From: Jiangella sp. DSM 45060
Lineage (GTDB): Bacteria; Actinomycetota; Actinomycetes; Jiangellales; Jiangellaceae
DNA length: 64,000 nucleotides
Direction of reading: 5' to 3'
NCBI RefSeq assembly: GCF_900105175.1
Contig: NZ_LT629771.1
Coordinates: forward strand, 1,736,001-1,800,000
Below are positions 54,436 through 63,301 of the stretch, in pieces. A model generated the notes under the pieces. That model saw only the letters and a program-made list of their open reading frames with translations. It was not told the DNA's origin and did not search any database. Positions within the stretch are counted from its first letter, which is position 1. The number at the start of each line of letters is the position of its first letter. Made by a program: the position numbers and the translations under genes.

Positions 54436-55523
54436 CACAACTCCGTGTAGCTCATCTCGTTGGCGCGATCATCCAGAAAGTACCCGGTGATCAGGCGCCA
54501 GGGTCGGGGAGGCTTCTTCGCGAAGATGATCACACTTCCAGGGTGCCGTCCTGATGACACGAGGTCATGGTCGCGGACCTGAGGTGGTCGCCCGTGCCCC
54601 GCCATGGAGCCATCGCGCGCATCGAGCCACAGCTCTTCGCCGGGGCCGGTGTCCGTGCCAGGCCCGCGTACGGCGAACACGTCTTCCGCGGTGATCCCGG
54701 TGTCGGCGGGGCGTAGGAAGATGCTGATGAAGGTGTCGCCGCGTGCCTTGCCATCGAGATAGGTGTCGAGCGCTGCCTGGGTCCGACCCGCGGCGAGGAG
54801 GAGGGCGATCAGCGGCTTGGCCGCCGCGGCCGGTGAGGTGTAGTTGCCCGCTGTCGTGCCCACACCGTGGGGCTTCCCGTTCGCTCGCCAGGATTCGGCG
54901 GAGCCGTCGGGGTTGAGTCGCCAGCCGTCCACGCCGGCGGGATCGAGGAGCCACTGGACTCGGGCGATCTGGTGTTCGCGGCGTAGGTGGTGGCCGTGGC
55001 GTTCGACGGCGTGGGAGGAGTGGCCGAGGAGCAGGGTGCGGGCGAGGTGCTGCAGTTTCGGCGGGAACTGGGCGACGACCTGGTTGATGGCGCGGCGTTG
55101 GGCGGCGGCGTCGGGGAGCTGTTGCTGCATCGCCGCGGCGTCCTCGGCGGTCGTCTGGACGCTCGGTGTCGGCGCGGGTGGCAGCGGGATCGAGGTCGCC
55201 GGTACTGCGCCGGGGCGGAGGAGGGCGTCGATCTCGTCGGCGTGCTGGGCGAGAACGTGAGCGACCTCGGCGAAGGTGTCCTCGCGAGTCGCGGTCATGT
55301 GGGTGCCGAGGAGGCGGATCTCGTGCGCGGTCCCGAGCAGGGAGCGGCGCAGCTCGGCGGAGGGTGAACCCGCAGCGGCGGCCTCGACGGCGCCGGTGGT
55401 GGCGTCGACGCGGGCGCGGACGGCGCCGTCGAGGTGTTCGGCGAGGCCGGGCAGGGAGTCGAGGGCGGCGCGCAGCGACTCCGCGGCGTGCCGCACGCCG
55501 TCATCGCCGCCCTCTCCCTGCAT
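54435..55523 (-). CDS. Polymorphic-toxin-like protein
   Basis: A 362-residue protein. Residues about 1-110 are helical and WXG-like in size (LRAALDSLPGLAEHLDGAV...ADEIDALL). A proline-rich linker follows (PATSIPLPPAPTPSVQTT). The C-terminal half begins SSHAVERHGHHL, with later NYTSPAAAAKPLIALL, an FISIFLRP strand, and the end SVIIFAKKPPRPWRLITGYF. His-rich entry and a strand-rich end resemble RNase-A-like or BECR-fold toxin domains, but no family is certain. No signal peptide, which suits type VII-style export. Tightly coupled to the downstream gene. Confidence 0.55.
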   Translation of the reverse strand: MQGEGGDDGVRHAAESLRAALDSLPGLAEHLDGAVRARVDATTGAVEAAAAGSPSAELRRSLLGTAHEIRLLGTHMTATREDTFAEVAHVLAQHADEIDALLRPGAVPATSIPLPPAPTPSVQTTAEDAAAMQQQLPDAAAQRRAINQVVAQFPPKLQHLARTLLLGHSSHAVERHGHHLRREHQIARVQWLLDPAGVDGWRLNPDGSAESWRANGKPHGVGTTAGNYTSPAAAAKPLIALLLAAGRTQAALDTYLDGKARGDTFISIFLRPADTGITAEDVFAVRGPGTDTGPGEELWLDARDGSMAGHGRPPQVRDHDLVSSGRHPGSVIIFAKKPPRPWRLITGYFLDDRANEMSYTEL

Positions 55524-55558
55524 TGCTCCACGGTAGTGGAGGACGACCGGCCGGATCG

Positions 55559-57199
55559 TCAGCGCGGCCGGCCGTGCAGCAGCGGATTCCCGACCTCGAG
55601 GTGCCGCAGCACCTCGTTGACATCGGAGGAGCCGGCGAGGCCGAAGTCGCGCGCTTCGATGATCACGCGGTCGGCGTAGACGTCGATGGTGAGGCCGCGG
55701 TTGATGTCGCGGGTGACGACCTCGCTGATGCCGCTGGTGTTCTCGCCGCGGGCGTCCCACTCGACGTGCATGGCGCCGGTGTTGACGGCGAGGAACCCGT
55801 CCGGGTGGCCGCCGGGGACGCGGCGGCGGACGGCCCAGTCGCCGAGCTCGAACGGGTAGTGGGTGTGGCCGGTCAGGAAGATCACGTTCGGGTGGTCCCC
55901 GAAGAGTGCGGTCAGCTCGTCGTTGCGGTCGTACGACTCGTGGTACCAGGGGATCCACGACGCGGAGACGGTGTCGCCCAGCGGGAAGTGGGCCATGACG
56001 ATCACCTGCTTCTTCCGCGCGGTCCAGTAGTCCAGCCGCTCGTCCAGCCACTCGACCTGCTCGTCGGACATCCCGACCTCGGGCGGACGGGGGAACTCCT
56101 GCCCGATCACCAGCACCGGCACCGAGCCACCGGCCCCGGAGAGGACGTACTCGCCGTAGACGCGGTCCCGCCCGGCGAAGTCGAGGAACCGGTCGCGCAG
56201 CGTCTCCCACGACTCCGCCGCGTAGCTCTCGTGGTTCCCGATCGCCGCCGCCAGTTGGTCCGGCATGATCCCGTCGGCGGTGGCGCCGGCCACTACGTCG
56301 GAGATCTGGCGCCATTCGGCGGTGGTCCCGGTCGGGACGATGTCGCCGGCGATCAGCAGCCCGGCGGCGTCGGGGCGGACGGCGTCGAGGTCGCGCAGGC
56401 CGTGGGCGAAGTCGCTCGGATGACCCTGGATGTCGCTGACCACCCAGAGCGACGTGGCCGCGTCCAGCGACGGCGTCGGCGTCGCGGTCGTGCGGACGGA
56501 GACGCTGTCGATCGCCCAGTACCAGGAGTTGCGCGGCGCGTCGAGACGCCAGCGGAACACGGCCTGCCGCGCGCCCGAGGGCACGCTGAAGCGCAGCGCC
56601 TCGGTGCTGTTCGCGAGGTCGCCGTCGTAGTCGTCGGCAGTGTTGGTGGCGTCGTAGCGCAGCAGCGTGGTCTCCTCGCCACTGCCGTCGAACTCGACGG
56701 TGACGGTGGCGGACTGGCCGGTCCACGGCCGCAGGTGCGAATCGAAGGCGAGCTCCAGCTCGGCGTGGCCGAACACCCGGACCGGCCGCGAGACCAGGGT
56801 GGTGTCGAACCGGTCGGCCGCGCCGGGGGCGTCGTCGTACTCGTCGGAGTCGGCGACGGCGATGACGTCGTCCGCGCGGCCGAACCGGAACCGCATCTGG
56901 TCCTCGGCCGCCGTCCAGTACTCCCGGGTGGTGAAGGTCCAGCCGCGCCAGTCGTCGACGCCGCCGGCCGCCATGTCGGGCGCGACCTCGACGGCCCAGC
57001 CGCGGGGCGGCTCGTGGGTGTAGCCGTCGCCGGCGACCGCGCCGGCCAGGCCGTTGAAGCTCTCGCGCCACAGGGTCTGCTGGCCGAGGCGGGACTCCTC
57101 GGCGACCGCCGTCGTCCCCATGACCGCCAGCGGGGCGGCCACCGCGGCGCTCATCAGGGCCGCCGTCACAGCTGCGCGTCTGCGCGCTCGGATCGTCAT
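55559..57199 (-). CDS. Secreted metallophosphoesterase with N-terminal beta domain
   Basis: A 546-residue exported phosphoesterase. Signal peptide (RARRRAAVTAALMSAAVAAP to about residue 34). A beta-rich domain of about 210 residues (ESFNGL, WTFTTREYW, WRLDAPRNSWYWAIDS) precedes the calcineurin-like domain: VVSDIQGH, AGDIVP, GNHES, MAHFPLG, LTGHTHYP. ATG 57199 is chosen as the start of the signal peptide. The beta domain resembles those that recognise polysaccharides or proteins; substrate unknown. Divergent from the MMPL gene. Confidence 0.88.
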   Translation of the reverse strand: MTIRARRRAAVTAALMSAAVAAPLAVMGTTAVAEESRLGQQTLWRESFNGLAGAVAGDGYTHEPPRGWAVEVAPDMAAGGVDDWRGWTFTTREYWTAAEDQMRFRFGRADDVIAVADSDEYDDAPGAADRFDTTLVSRPVRVFGHAELELAFDSHLRPWTGQSATVTVEFDGSGEETTLLRYDATNTADDYDGDLANSTEALRFSVPSGARQAVFRWRLDAPRNSWYWAIDSVSVRTTATPTPSLDAATSLWVVSDIQGHPSDFAHGLRDLDAVRPDAAGLLIAGDIVPTGTTAEWRQISDVVAGATADGIMPDQLAAAIGNHESYAAESWETLRDRFLDFAGRDRVYGEYVLSGAGGSVPVLVIGQEFPRPPEVGMSDEQVEWLDERLDYWTARKKQVIVMAHFPLGDTVSASWIPWYHESYDRNDELTALFGDHPNVIFLTGHTHYPFELGDWAVRRRVPGGHPDGFLAVNTGAMHVEWDARGENTSGISEVVTRDINRGLTIDVYADRVIIEARDFGLAGSSDVNEVLRHLEVGNPLLHGRPR

Positions 57200-57281
57200 G
57201 GCCGGACGGTAGGCGGCCCAGGTGACCACCGGCCGGGGTGCGGGCGACGGGAAGGTGACCAGCGGCCGTCATGCCCGTTGT

Positions 57282-57319
57282 GAAAAATTGCCCGATGAGA
57301 AGATTTGCGTGATGTGCAA
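57282..57319 (+). promoter_or_regulatory. Promoter/operator region of the MMPL gene
   Basis: AT-rich in a GC-rich setting. GAAAAATTGC (57282-57291) is shared with the tetR promoter on the opposite strand, and TTGC-N7-GCAA (57305-57319) recurs there too. TTGTGA (57278-57283) and AAGATT (57300-57305), 16 bases apart, form a possible promoter. Confidence 0.55.
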
Positions 57320-57467
57320 GAAGTCAGTTAGTGTCATCTTGCGGACGGGGCAGGCTGGTAGTTGCAGTCTCACATCGGAGTGGGTCGCGGCACACATCGC
57401 TCTCAGGCTGTTCACAGGTTTGCCGTGGTGTTCTGACGTCGCTCTTCTCACACCCTTGGAGTCTTTG

Positions 57468-59678
57468 GTGGCGACATTCCTCTACCGGCTCGGCCGGTTC
57501 TCCTATCGGCGCCGCGGGGTGGTGCTGGCCATCTGGCTCGGCCTCGTCGCGCTCTTCGGGGTGGGCGCCTCGACGCTGTCCGGGCCCACGTCCGACACGT
57601 TCTCCATCCCCGGCACCGAGTCCCAGGAGGCGTTCGACCTCCTCGAGGAGCGGTTCCCCGGCGGCAACACCGACGGCGCGCAGGCGCGCGTCGTGTTCGC
57701 CGCCCCCGAGGGCCAGACCCTGGCCGACCCGGCCAACCAGGCCGCGGTCCAGGACGTCCTGGCCGACCTCCAGGCGGCGCCGCAGGTCGCCGACGTGCCC
57801 GACCCGTTCGAGATCGGCACCGTGTCCGAGGACGGCGCCATCGCGTTCTCGCAGGTCACCTATTCCGTCCCGTTCTTCGACCTCACCGACGAGGCGCGCG
57901 AGGCGCTCACCGAGGCCGCCGAGGGCGGTCGCGACGCCGGCCTGACGGTCGAGCTCGGCGGTGAGGCGGCCATGAGCGACGAAGAGCCGGCCGGCACCGA
58001 GATCATCGGCATCGGCGTCGCCGCCGTGGTGCTGATCCTCACGTTCGGCTCGCTGATCGCCGCCGGCCTGCCGCTGATCACGGCCATCCTCGGCATCGTC
58101 ATCGGCATGTCCGCCATCACCGCGGCGAGCGGGTTCATGGACATCGGGTCCAGCACACCCACGCTCGCGCTCATGCTCGGCCTGGCCGTCGGCATCGACT
58201 ACGCGCTGTTCATCGTGTCGCGCTTCCGGCACGAGCTGGCCATGGGGCGCGACGGCGAGGAGGCCGCCGGTCGCGCCGTCGGCACGGCCGGGTCCGCGGT
58301 CGTGTTCGCCGGGCTCACGGTCATGATCGCGCTGGCCGGTCTGTTCGTCGTCAACATCCCGATGCTGACCGAGATGGGGCTCGCCGCGGCGCTCACCGTG
58401 GGCGTCGCCGTCATCATCGCGCTCAGCCTGCTGCCCGCCCTGCTCGGCTTCGCCAAGCACCGGGTGCTCGGCGGACGGATTCCCGGTCTGCGCCGCATCC
58501 GTGAGCGGGCCACCGACGACGAGAGCAAGCCCACCCTGGGCCGGCGCTGGGTGAACCTGGTGACGCGGCGCCCGGTCGCCGTGCTCACCGTCGCGGTCGT
58601 CGCCATGCTGGCTCTCGCCGCGCCGCTGCTCGACCTTCGCCTCGGCCTGCCCGACGAGGGCAGCTCGCCGCCCGACAGCACGCAGCGCCAGGCCTACGAC
58701 CTCACCGTCGAGGGCTTCGGTCCCGGCTTCAACGGCCCGCTCACGGTGGTCGTCGACGGGTCCGGCAGCCCCGACGCGCAGGCCGCGGCCGACTCCGTCG
58801 CCGGCTCGCTGGAGAGCTTCGAGGGCATCGCCACGGTCACGCCGCCCGTGCTCAACGAGGCCGGCGACACCGCGATCATCAACGTCGTGCCCGAGTCCGG
58901 CCCGGGCAGCGCCGAGACCGAGGAGCTCGTCGGCGACATCCGCGACGAGATCGGCGCCGTCGGCGAGGAGGCCGGTGCGAGCGTGTCCGTCACCGGCGCC
59001 ACGGCCGTCAACATCGACTTCTCCGAGCGCATGACCGAGGCGCTGCTGCCGTACCTGGCGCTCGTGGTCGGACTGTCGTTCGTGCTGCTGATGCTGGTGT
59101 TCCGGTCGCTGCTGGTGCCGCTGAAGGCCGCGCTGGGCTTCCTGCTCACCATGGGTGCGACGTTCGGCGCCATCGTCGCGGTGTTCCAGTGGGGCTGGTT
59201 CAACGGACTGCTGGGCATCGAGCAGACCGGGCCGATCATCAGCATGCTGCCGATCTTCCTCATCGGTGTCGTGTTCGGCCTGGCCATGGACTACCAGGTG
59301 TTCCTGGTGACGCGCATGCGCGAAGAGCACGTCCACGGCGCGGCGCCCACGGAGTCGGTGGTCATCGGCTTCCAGCACGGTGCACGGGTGGTCAGCGCCG
59401 CCGCACTCATCATGATGAGCGTGTTCGCCGCGTTCATCTTCGGCGGCGAGGACGTCATCATGCAGGTCGGCCTCGCGCTGGCGGCCGCGGTCGCATTCGA
59501 CGCGTTCGTCGTCCGCATGACCATCGTGCCGGCGGTCATGACGCTGCTGGGCAGCCGGGCCTGGTTCCTGCCGCGCTGGCTGGACCGCCTGCTTCCCAAC
59601 GTCGACGTCGAGGGCGAGAAGCTGGCCCGCCAGCTCCGGGAGGAGCCCGAGCCGCAGCTGGAAGCGGCGCAACGCTAG
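57468..59678 (+). CDS. MMPL family (RND-type) transporter
   Basis: A 736-residue membrane transporter with two halves of one plus five helices and large external loops. It opens FLYRLGRFSYRRRGVVLAIWLG. The GIDYALFIVSRFRHE and AMDYQVFLVTRMREEH segments carry the proton-relay Asp-Tyr pairs of actinobacterial MMPL proteins, which export lipids or hydrophobic compounds. GTG 57468 is chosen because GGAG lies 6 bases upstream; the longer frame begins in AT-rich promoter DNA. A TetR gene follows. Confidence 0.92.
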   Translation: MATFLYRLGRFSYRRRGVVLAIWLGLVALFGVGASTLSGPTSDTFSIPGTESQEAFDLLEERFPGGNTDGAQARVVFAAPEGQTLADPANQAAVQDVLADLQAAPQVADVPDPFEIGTVSEDGAIAFSQVTYSVPFFDLTDEAREALTEAAEGGRDAGLTVELGGEAAMSDEEPAGTEIIGIGVAAVVLILTFGSLIAAGLPLITAILGIVIGMSAITAASGFMDIGSSTPTLALMLGLAVGIDYALFIVSRFRHELAMGRDGEEAAGRAVGTAGSAVVFAGLTVMIALAGLFVVNIPMLTEMGLAAALTVGVAVIIALSLLPALLGFAKHRVLGGRIPGLRRIRERATDDESKPTLGRRWVNLVTRRPVAVLTVAVVAMLALAAPLLDLRLGLPDEGSSPPDSTQRQAYDLTVEGFGPGFNGPLTVVVDGSGSPDAQAAADSVAGSLESFEGIATVTPPVLNEAGDTAIINVVPESGPGSAETEELVGDIRDEIGAVGEEAGASVSVTGATAVNIDFSERMTEALLPYLALVVGLSFVLLMLVFRSLLVPLKAALGFLLTMGATFGAIVAVFQWGWFNGLLGIEQTGPIISMLPIFLIGVVFGLAMDYQVFLVTRMREEHVHGAAPTESVVIGFQHGARVVSAAALIMMSVFAAFIFGGEDVIMQVGLALAAAVAFDAFVVRMTIVPAVMTLLGSRAWFLPRWLDRLLPNVDVEGEKLARQLREEPEPQLEAAQR

Positions 59679-59695
59679 ACCCCCCGGTGAAAAGA

Positions 59696-59761
59696 GGACG
59701 GGCGGCCGGACGGAGAGGTCCCGGCCGCCCGTCCGCCTGTCCGGCGGGGTGGAGCACCCCG
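59696..59761 (+). terminator. Double-hairpin terminator after the MMPL gene
   Basis: First hairpin: 14-base perfect stem (59696-59709 with 59721-59734). Second: CGGGGTG (59745-59751) and CACCCCG (59755-59761), loop GAG, followed by CAAGTTTTC, giving a partial T run. It separates MMPL from tetR. Confidence 0.75.
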
Positions 59762-59783
59762 CAAGTTTTCTCACTCAGAACTT

Positions 59784-59812
59784 TTGCGGTCTCTGCAATT
59801 TTTCGGTAAAGT
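59784..59812. promoter_or_regulatory. Promoter/operator of the TetR gene
   Basis: TTGC-N7-GCAA (59784-59798) and GAAAAATTGC on the minus strand (59795-59804) match the MMPL promoter motifs. TAAAGT (59807-59812) ends 7 bases before ATG 59820, so the transcript is probably leaderless. Confidence 0.55.
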
Positions 59813-59819
59813 AGTTGAC

Positions 59820-60425
59820 ATGACAGCAGAAGTGGGCCTGCGGGAGCGCAAGAAGGCGGCCACCCGCGCCGCCCTCGCCGGCGCCGCCAACCGGCTCGCC
59901 ATCGAGCTGGGGGTCGAGCACGTCACCGTCGAGGCCATCGCGGCCGCCGCCGACGTGTCGCCGCGGACGTTCCACAACTACTTCTCCAGTCGCGAAGAGG
60001 CCATTGTGGCCTCGATCATCGACTGGGCCGAGCGACTCACCGACGAGATCGAGGCGCGGCCCGCCGACGAGCCGATCTGGGACAGCCTGCTGGCGGTGTT
60101 CCTGGGGTCGGTCGAGGACGGCGCCGCGGCGCACGCCCGCATGATGGCACAGATTGAGATGGTGCTGGCCCATCCGTCGGTCATCGCGAACCAGCTGGCC
60201 GCTCTCGACACCATGCGCCGCCGGTTCGCCGAGGCCATCGCCGTCCGTACCGGCACCGACACCTCCCGCGACCTCTACCCGCACCTCATCGCGGGCGCCG
60301 CCGGGCTGGCCTTCAAGACGGCCGTCGACATCTGGGCGTCGGGACCGCCCGAGCGCTCCCTGCACGAACTGGTCGCCGACGGGTTCGCGCAGATCAGGAA
60401 CGGGTTGCCGCAGCCGGGTCGGTGA
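59820..60425 (+). CDS. TetR-family transcriptional regulator
   Basis: A 201-residue repressor. The HTH is in the first 55 residues: RERKKAATRAALAGAANRLA, then VEAIAAAADVSPRTFHNYFSSREEAI. The C-terminal helical domain would bind an inducer, perhaps the MMPL substrate. Shared upstream motifs suggest it controls both itself and MMPL. No ribosome site precedes the ATG, fitting a leaderless start. Its 3' end overlaps the convergent ABC gene by 32 bases. Confidence 0.9.
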   Translation: MTAEVGLRERKKAATRAALAGAANRLAIELGVEHVTVEAIAAAADVSPRTFHNYFSSREEAIVASIIDWAERLTDEIEARPADEPIWDSLLAVFLGSVEDGAAAHARMMAQIEMVLAHPSVIANQLAALDTMRRRFAEAIAVRTGTDTSRDLYPHLIAGAAGLAFKTAVDIWASGPPERSLHELVADGFAQIRNGLPQPGR

Positions 60426-61407
60426 CGGTCGAGGCGTAGTGGCAGGCCACCTGGGTGGCCGTCCCGCCGGCCAGGACGCCGGGATCGGTGCCGCGGCAGG
60501 CGTCGTCGACCGCGACGGCGGCAGCGGCGCCCGACGCGAGCACGGGGCAGCGCAGGTGGAACCGGCAGCCTGACGGGATCCGCGTCGGGTCGGGCGGCTC
60601 GCCCTGCAGCACGACGGGCGAGCCGGGCGCGTCCGGCAGCACCGACAGCAGCGCCTGTGTGTACGGGTGCTCCGGCGCGGTCAGGATCTTCTCCACCGGC
60701 CCGGTCTCGACGATCCGGCCCAGGTACATGACGGCGACACGGTCGGCGATGTTCCACGCCAGCCCGAGGTCGTGGGTGACGACGAGCGCGGCCAGCCCCA
60801 GTTCGTCGCGCAGCCGCAGCAGGAGCGCCAGGATCTCGCCGCGCACCGACGCGTCGAGGGAGGCGACCGGCTCGTCGGCGACGATCACGTTCGGGTCCAG
60901 CACCAGCGCGCCGGCGATGACGACCCGCTGCCGCTGCCCGCCGGACAGCTCGTGCGGGAAGCGCAGGAAGAACCGGTCCGGCGGCCGCAGCCCCGCACGC
61001 GACAGCGCGTCCGCCACCCGCTCCCGCTCGTTCGGCACGTCGCCGTGGATGCGCAGCCCCTCGGCGACGGCGTCGTACACGGTGTGCCGCGGGTTCAGCG
61101 AGCCGCTCGGGTCCTGCAGGACGAGCTGGACGTCGCGGCGGAACGCCTTGAGCGCCTTCGACGTGTAGGCCAGGGGGGTGCCGCGGTGCAGCACCCGGCC
61201 GGACGTCGGCTTCTCCAGCCCGAGCAGCGTCCGCGCCAGCGTCGTCTTCCCGCAGCCGGACTCGCCGACCAGCGCGACGATCTCGCCGGGCGCGATGTCG
61301 AGGTTGACGCCGTCGACGGCGCGGGCCCGGCCGCCGCGGCGGGCCTCGAACTCCACGTGGACGTCCTCGGCGGCCAGGATCGGTGCACTGCGCATCGGCT
61401 CGCTCAC
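60394..61407 (-). CDS. Peptide ABC transporter ATPase (OppF/DppF type), second system
   Basis: A 337-residue ATPase. Walker A GESGCGKT, signature [10 protein letters not shown], Walker B VIVADEPVASLDA, H-loop VTHDLGLAWN. C-terminal SGCRFHLRCPVLASG cap; a further Cys comes later. GTG 61407 overlaps the upstream stop (GTGA); ATG 61395 is an alternative. Last gene of a leftward opp operon. Confidence 0.92.
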   Translation of the reverse strand: MSEPMRSAPILAAEDVHVEFEARRGGRARAVDGVNLDIAPGEIVALVGESGCGKTTLARTLLGLEKPTSGRVLHRGTPLAYTSKALKAFRRDVQLVLQDPSGSLNPRHTVYDAVAEGLRIHGDVPNERERVADALSRAGLRPPDRFFLRFPHELSGGQRQRVVIAGALVLDPNVIVADEPVASLDASVRGEILALLLRLRDELGLAALVVTHDLGLAWNIADRVAVMYLGRIVETGPVEKILTAPEHPYTQALLSVLPDAPGSPVVLQGEPPDPTRIPSGCRFHLRCPVLASGAAAAVAVDDACRGTDPGVLAGGTATQVACHYASTVTDPAAATRS

Positions 61408-62417
61408 GCGGACTCCCGCCCTTCCGAGGTGGTCGCCAGCAGGGACAGCCCGTCGTCGGGGAGGACGCGGACGCAGGCCGCCCGCCGCTCGCCGTCGCCC
61501 ACGGGCCACAGCGCCGGGTCGACGGCGTCGCAGTGCTCCAGCCGCACCGCGCAGCGCGGATGGAACGCGCACCCGGACGGCAGCTCGGCCGGGTCGGGCG
61601 GGTCGCCGGCCAGCCCTTGGGGCCGCCGCCGCGACGCGGGGTCGCCGATGCGCGGGAACGCCGCCGCCAGCGCCTCGCCGTACGGGTGACGTGCCGCGCC
61701 GAACACGGCGGCGGCCGGGCCATCTTCGACGATCCGCCCGGCATACATGACGGCCAGCCGGTCGCAGGTGTCGGCGAGGACGGACAGGTCGTGGCTGATC
61801 ATCAGCAGGCTGATGCCCTGCTCGGCGACGAGCGACTCGATCAGCGTCAGGATCTGCGCCTGGATCATCACGTCCAGCGCCGTCGTCGGCTCGTCGGCGA
61901 CGATCAGCCGCGGGTCGCAGGCCAGCGCCATCGCGATCATCACCCGCTGCCGCTGCCCGCCGGACAGTTCGTGCGGGTACGCGTCGGCGCGCCGGGCCGG
62001 CAGACCGACGTGCTCCAGCAGCTCGCGGGTCTTCCGCCGGATCTCGGCGTCGGTGGCCTTCGAGTGCAGCCGGATCGGCTCGGCGATCTGCGCGCCGATG
62101 CGCTGGACGGCGTTCAGCGAGTGCATGGCGCCCTGGAAGACGATCGACGCGCCGGCCCAGCGCACCGCACGCAGCCGCCCCCAGCCCATCGTCAGGATGT
62201 CCTCACCATCGAAACGGATTTCACCGGTATAACGGGCGGACTTCGGCAGTAGCCGCAGCAGCGCCAGCGCCATCGTCGACTTGCCGCAGCCGGACTCGCC
62301 GGCCAGCCCGAGCTTCTGGCCGGCCTCCAGCGCGAACGACACGCCCCGGACGGCCGGCACGTCGCCGCCGGCGGTCCGGTAGGTCACGGCCAGGTCCTCG
62401 ACCTCCAGCAGGGCCAT
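61404..62417 (-). CDS. Peptide ABC transporter ATPase (OppD/DppD type), second system
   Basis: A 337-residue ATPase. Walker A GESGCGKS, the ALLRLLPKSARYTGEI segment typical of OppD, signature [10 protein letters not shown], Walker B LIVADEPTTALDV, H-loop ISHDLSVLAD. C-terminal [16 protein letters not shown] cap. ATG 62417 overlaps the permease stop (TGATG). Confidence 0.92.
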   Translation of the reverse strand: MALLEVEDLAVTYRTAGGDVPAVRGVSFALEAGQKLGLAGESGCGKSTMALALLRLLPKSARYTGEIRFDGEDILTMGWGRLRAVRWAGASIVFQGAMHSLNAVQRIGAQIAEPIRLHSKATDAEIRRKTRELLEHVGLPARRADAYPHELSGGQRQRVMIAMALACDPRLIVADEPTTALDVMIQAQILTLIESLVAEQGISLLMISHDLSVLADTCDRLAVMYAGRIVEDGPAAAVFGAARHPYGEALAAAFPRIGDPASRRRPQGLAGDPPDPAELPSGCAFHPRCAVRLEHCDAVDPALWPVGDGERRAACVRVLPDDGLSLLATTSEGRESA

Positions 62418-63301
62418 CAGCGGCGCTCCCTCAGCTTCGGGTTCAGTACGCCCTCGATGGCGCGGCCGACCAGCGTGAACGCGAGCACGACCAGCACGAT
62501 CGCGATGCCCGGCGGCAGGATGTACCACCACATGCGGGAGCTGACGGCGCCGACGTCGCGAGCCGCCTGGATGGTCGCGCCCCACGACGCGGTCGTCGGG
62601 TCGCCCAGCCCCAGGAACGCGAACGTCGACTCCAGCAGGATCGCCTCGCCGACCATCAGCGTCGTCTGCGCCAGCACGATCGGCATCACGTTCGGCAGCA
62701 CATGGTTCATCATGACGTGCGTGTGCCCGCCGCCGAGCCCTCGGGCGCGCTCGATGTACGGGCGCGCCTCGACGGCGAGCGCCTGCGCCCGCACCAGCCG
62801 CGCCGTCGTCGGCCAGGACGTCACCCCGATCGCGACGATGATCGTGGTCAGGCTGCGGCCCAGGACTGCGGCCAGTACCACGCCCAGGACCAGCGTCGGC
62901 ATGACGAGGAACCAGTCGGTCACCCGCATCAGCAGGCTGGAGCCCCAGCCGCCGAAGTGGCCGGCCAGGATCCCGAACAGGGTGCCGAACGCGATCGAGA
63001 TGAACGTCGCCCAGAACCCGACGGTCAGCGAGACCCGCGAGCCCCAGATGATCAGGTCGACCATCGACCGGCCGGATCGGTCCGTGCCCAGCGGAAAGTC
63101 GGCGCTGGGCCCCTCCAGCGGCGACCCGGGCGGACGGGTGACGCTGAGCGCGTTGTCCGGGGTCAGCACCGGCGCCAGCAGTGCCGTCAGCACGAACAGC
63201 GCCAGCACCACCAGGCCGAAGACGCCGGCCCGGTTCTGCCGGTACGACGCCCAGAACCGCGCGGCCGTCCGCCGCCGCCGCGCCCACACCAGCGCGTTCA
63301 C
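62417..63301 (-). CDS. Peptide ABC transporter permease (OppC/DppC type), second system
   Basis: A 294-residue permease. First helix VFGLVVLALFVLTALLAPVL, then the OppC signature FPLGTDRSGRSMVDLIIWGSR and the EAA loop YIERARGLGGGHTHVMMNHVLPN. GTG 63301 overlaps the stop of the upstream permease (GTGA). Confidence 0.92.
   Translation of the reverse strand: MNALVWARRRRTAARFWASYRQNRAGVFGLVVLALFVLTALLAPVLTPDNALSVTRPPGSPLEGPSADFPLGTDRSGRSMVDLIIWGSRVSLTVGFWATFISIAFGTLFGILAGHFGGWGSSLLMRVTDWFLVMPTLVLGVVLAAVLGRSLTTIIVAIGVTSWPTTARLVRAQALAVEARPYIERARGLGGGHTHVMMNHVLPNVMPIVLAQTTLMVGEAILLESTFAFLGLGDPTTASWGATIQAARDVGAVSSRMWWYILPPGIAIVLVVLAFTLVGRAIEGVLNPKLRERR

Noticed and set aside
54435-57272. 945-codon minus-strand frame joining the toxin-like gene with sequence under the phosphoesterase
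   Set aside because: The upstream part lies in a shadow frame of the metallophosphoesterase; the real gene starts at 55523 with its own ATG.
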